From Epinephelus fuscoguttatus (lineage: Eukaryota; Chordata; Actinopteri; Perciformes; Serranidae): DNA of 64,000 bases. The notes under the pieces are model-generated. The model was not told the DNA's origin. It did no database searches and saw nothing but the letters and a program-made list of their open reading frames with translations. The translations under genes and the position numbers were made by a program. The stretch spans positions 31,081,856-31,145,855 of the forward strand of contig NC_064760.1 of assembly GCF_011397635.1 (NCBI RefSeq). The letters are read 5' to 3'. Below are positions 60,626-64,000 of this stretch, piece by piece. Numbering within the stretch: position 1 is the stretch's first letter; every line of letters starts with the position of its first letter.

Positions 60626-60702
60626 TGATACAATAAAATTACCATTACACTTAATGACAGGCAGCAGATCATTTGGGACCTCATGACTGATCCCACAGCG
60701 TT

Positions 60703-61205
60703 AGAGTTGAAACAACTGGTCAATAAATTGATGAACTGATCGACAGAAAATTAAGCAACTATTTTGATATTCAAATAATCCTTTAGATAGGGCTGGGTGA
60801 TCTGGAGAAAATCAAATATCACACTATTGTTGACCAAATACCTTGATATTGGTATTGTGACAGTATTGGTGCTTTCACAAAATATTTACACAATGACATT
60901 TTTGACAAATAATCATCACTACTACAGATATAATGACTAAGTGGGTAATGGTAAATATAACAGCTATAACAGTCTGGTAATTTCAGAAAATGACATCACT
61001 GTACAGTGATGCAGCCTTTAAAACCTGGAAAAGACAACATTACAATATCCATAATCTAAGACGACATCCACTCTCATATCACAATATTGATAACACATCA
61101 TTACATTGTCCAGTCCTTACTTCTCAAATGTAAATATTTGCTGGTTTTCTTTGAATTTTGCAATTTGTTAATGAAGGAAATAATCATTAGCTGTAGCCCT
61201 ACACA
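60703..61205 (+). mobile_element. AGGGCTGCA-family MITE split by a second MITE
   Basis: The outer element is recognised by ATCGACAGAAAATTAAGCAA and CTATTTTGATATTCAAATAA on the left. On the right, AATGAAGGAAATAATCATTA then GCTGTAGCCCT at 61195-61205 is the reverse complement of the family start AGGGCTACAGCTAATGATT. Between them, from 60788, lies AGGGCTGGGTGATCTGGAGA, the start of a different fish MITE that continues through GCTTTCACAAAATATTTACA and the CATATCACAATATTGATAAC block to about 61100. Confidence 0.7.
60788..61100 (+). mobile_element. Inner MITE (AGGGCTGGGTGAT start)
   Basis: About 310 bp, non-coding. It has the body typical of this family: AAATCAAATATCACACTATT, ATGACTAAGTGGGTAATGG, GCAGCCTTTAAAACCTGG, ATCCATAATCTAAGACGAC. 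The far terminal repeat is worn. Confidence 0.7.
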
Positions 61206-63030
61206 TCATCCCACACTGTATTTGTTATATTCACTGTCATTTATTTTTTCTCACGGCCAAATTACAATTTATTTTACAACAGTTTAGCTGGTTATCATCT
61301 TAAGCACAGATGTGTGCATAGTTTTAACATTATTTGTCACATCCTTTTTGCGACTGATTAAGCACATCAGGCTCTAATAAAGCCGTGACGTTTAGAAAGC
61401 TCTTGGCCCTCTGCTGACATCATGAAACCTGCTGGTCTTTAATCTTGCCAGAGGTCCAGTTACAGCCTGCTGATGCAGCCGGAGAGAGCGTCCATCTCAT
61501 TGCTGATGGCTCATCTCAGAATAGCAGTGATAATGAGTCAACATGACCTCAACCTTTTGAAATGATACCGTGAGCCGGGTAAGAGCAATGCGCACATGTA
61601 GGTTCTGGTAAGAACAATGTTAATGTGTGACATCACATTACTGGATGACTTTGGGGTTTTACTGGATCACATTGAGGTCATACATACCCCTGTGTGCTCT
61701 GTTGGGAGGCAGCAACCCCACCTGCTGGCTGAAGTCAGGAACTGCTTCATTTAACAGGCGCTGTTGCGCATGTGGACTTCACACATTTAAACACAGTGAA
61801 TAATAATACTGAGCAGCCTTGTTACACTTTCACTTGAAATGACGCCTCCTGAATGCTACACACAATATCTGATAATCCAAACTAACCTATGTGATAGCCC
61901 TGCGAGGCTAATTATACGTCAACACCCCTCAAATCACCCACTGATTCAGCCTTTAAGACGTATGTTTCTATTGAGTTGTTTGTTCCTTTGTATTACTGTG
62001 TAGGGGTGGGGGAGATCTTTGACCTTCTCTAAATTTGCCCGAGCCCTCCTATTAACCTTTCTGTCTGAAATGTTATCATATTTGAAGCTTGGAGACGAGA
62101 TGCACTCTGACAAAGGTCAGACTTAGTAGTCAAATGACCTGTCAGAACAGTCAGACAGACCACTGCTTGTTGGTGGATGGTAATAGACCAGTAAACCTTT
62201 TCTGGGATCAAGTCTGTCTCTGCACTGTTTAGATGACTGATAGGAGAGATGAACACAGTAAAAGCCAGTAGATGGCAGCCCCTTGAATTTGAAAAGCTTT
62301 CTGGAGATAGATGGATAGATGTTGAAACTAGAATATCTTCCTTACTGTGCTTTATTTAACAATAATCAAAATATATAGGGAGGCTTAGTTAATGTGCACA
62401 CTAAACAGTCATGCTAACATATGGCGTAAACACAGGATGGCAGCACAGGACTATTTTACATTTTCCAGGCAGTGAGCTGAACAGTCTATGAGGGCCCACC
62501 AGGGTGCACTCATCCCTCAGCACTAAGCAGCATAACAGCTTGTAGCGGCTTGAATCCTAATGTCGCTAATGTGATTAAAAAAACTCTTCACACTTTTCCA
62601 AACACCGTTTCTTACATACTTGTGTGTTAATAGCGAGGAGAGTTTCAAGCCAGATAGCTCAGTGGTTTGACATGATACTGAGGGAGAACAGGAGATGATT
62701 CCAACAAGCGGAAAAAGGAGGTTCCAGAGATTATTGTCAATTCAGCAGCGAAGCTTCAAGTAAAGCAACATTTACTCCCATGAATGTGGCAAATAAGCAT
62801 GCAGTGTGCAGCGCGCACTGCAGCTCTGTGATTGATTTGTTGGAGTGTTATTTTTTCCAGCAGGCCCTTTTTAGTTTGTGTGGATTTAGTTGTGCTGTTT
62901 TGTGTTAATTTAGGTGACATGTCAGTAAAGATAGAATTAACTCATCAGTGCGACAAAGTGAGTAAATGTGTTAACACCTGGGTTGTGCAGTAAGCCGTCT
63001 ATTAATCTGCAGAGCTAGTTTGGCACAGAC
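61206..63030. other. Intergenic, nothing recognised
   Basis: No exon or clear repeat seen. Short frames only. Confidence 0.4.
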
Positions 63031-63034
63031 ACTG

Positions 63035-63182
63035 TTCGGACCACCATTTTGATTTTGATGAGATATCTAAACAACTACTGGATGGATTGCCATGAAATTT
63101 TGGGCCATTATTTATAGAGATGATGAAGCCTAATGACTTAGGTGATCCTCCAACTTTTCCGTTAGCACCACTGTTCAGTTCA
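63035..63182 (+). repeat. Fish repeat E, left part
   Basis: GATATCTAAACAACTACTGG, ATGGATTGCCATGAAATTTT and the AGGTGATCCTCCAACTTTTCC block belong to a very abundant fish repeat. The family normally continues into the block seen at 63690-63840, here separated by a LINE fragment. Confidence 0.7.
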
Positions 63183-63640
63183 AGATTCAATTATTTATTA
63201 CCATTTCAATAAAAAATTGATAGGAATATGTCTCGGTGTGTGCTCGGGGCAGACAAAACAATACAATACAAATACATACATGTATGCATAAGCATATAAA
63301 AATAGCATAAATGTATCAAATACTCTAATGGAGCAAATAAAACAAAGTTTCTCGTGCATTAAAAACCTGCTAGAGGACACAGTTAAGTTATATTCAGGGA
63401 TTGAACTGATGATGAGGTGTTAAGGGCCCTCACTGCCTCAGAATATGTGCTGTTATGTAAACAAGCTCTGCTCTTAATACTGTGCAACCTTTTTCCTGAA
63501 GGAAGGGAACAAAATGTGCATTAGCTGGATAAGAGGGGTCTCTGATTATTTTAAGACCCATCCTACATATACAGGCTATTTGCGGCTCTTTTGTGAAATG
63601 TCACAACAATTCTTGTACGGGTTACCATGCAATTAGGCCA
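63183..63640 (-). repeat. LINE 3' fragment inserted in repeat E
   Basis: Starts with TTCAAGATTCAATTATTTAT like the element at 300-430. Read on the minus strand, about 63420-63570 encodes IICRMGLKIIRDPSYPANAH then FVPF, matching the I-KD-SHP-H-LF-LLP end of fish LINE polymerases. The reading frame is interrupted; a dead copy. Confidence 0.6.
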
Positions 63641-63689
63641 CTTGGAGGTATTTATGCCCCTCTTCTATTCCCATGAGTCCCAGCTGATA

Positions 63690-63840
63690 GCAAATGTTAG
63701 CATAATGGTAAACAAATGTAAGCGTGATACCCAGGTTTCACCATATTTGTCATTCTGAACATTTGGCATGCTGACATTGCAGCACTGTGCCTAAGGGCAG
63801 CCTCACAGAGCCGTTAGCATGGCTGTAGCTGTCTTGGTAT
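63690..63840 (+). repeat. Fish repeat E, right part
   Basis: GCAAATGTTAGCATAATGGT, ATTTGGCATGCTGACATTGC, TGTGCCTAAGGGCAGCCTCA and AGAGCCGTTAGCATGGCTGT are the usual right end of the family whose left part is at 63035. Confidence 0.7.
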
Positions 63841-64000
63841 ATTGCAGTTAACAATTCACTCTCATCTTTCCATCATTACATTCCTTATGCTTTTATTCCC
63901 TCCTTGATGTAGCTCTTGAGGTCTGGTTCACGTCTTAGCTCACTGCAGCTGTGCTCTCCGAAGTTTGTGTAAAGCAGTGGCTGTTCTCTCAGACACATTA

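Overview
The window is nuclear DNA from a ray-finned fish, most likely a percomorph-type teleost. The evidence is split vertebrate genes with GT-AG introns, the large share of teleost interspersed repeats (L2-like LINE tails, hAT-type MITEs, a tRNA-like SINE), and a tandem pair of wnt8a genes, an arrangement known from fish. No CRISPR array, tRNA or rRNA was seen.

Layout from left to right. At 1308-5301 (minus) lie the first seven coding exons of gabrp, the GABA-A receptor pi subunit; its 3' half is off the left edge. From about 5.3 to 32.9 kb there is a long gene-poor stretch made of low-complexity pyrimidine DNA, LINE tails, MITEs and one relic of a RecQ-like helicase. At 33.6-35.0 kb (minus) is foxi1, with two exons and a poly(A) signal. 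At 37.3-37.7 kb (plus) is syce3, a synaptonemal-complex gene. It is followed at 38.2-39.6 kb (plus) by a small two-exon reading frame with a C-terminal hydrophobic segment, perhaps the fish counterpart of human C5orf58. At 40.4-44.1 kb (minus) is lcp2 (SLP-76), for which 14 in-phase exons could be traced. At 47.9-52.3 kb (minus) are two complete six-exon Wnt8 genes head to tail, matching the two-ORF wnt8a locus of zebrafish. At 56.6-58.2 kb (minus) is a beta-thymosin gene with a 5' untranslated exon. The last 6 kb is repeats, several nested in one another.

The gabrp / foxi1 / (C5orf58-like) / lcp2 neighbourhood corresponds to human 5q35. No kcnip1 or kcnmb1 exon was recognised, and syce3, wnt8a and a thymosin sit here instead, so the block is rearranged relative to human. 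The genes do not form one pathway: they cover epithelial chloride-channel signalling, ionocyte/otic transcription control, meiosis, T-cell signalling, axial patterning and actin sequestration. All exon limits were set by reading splice sites and checking phase by hand. Gene identities rest on remembered family sequences, not on a database search.
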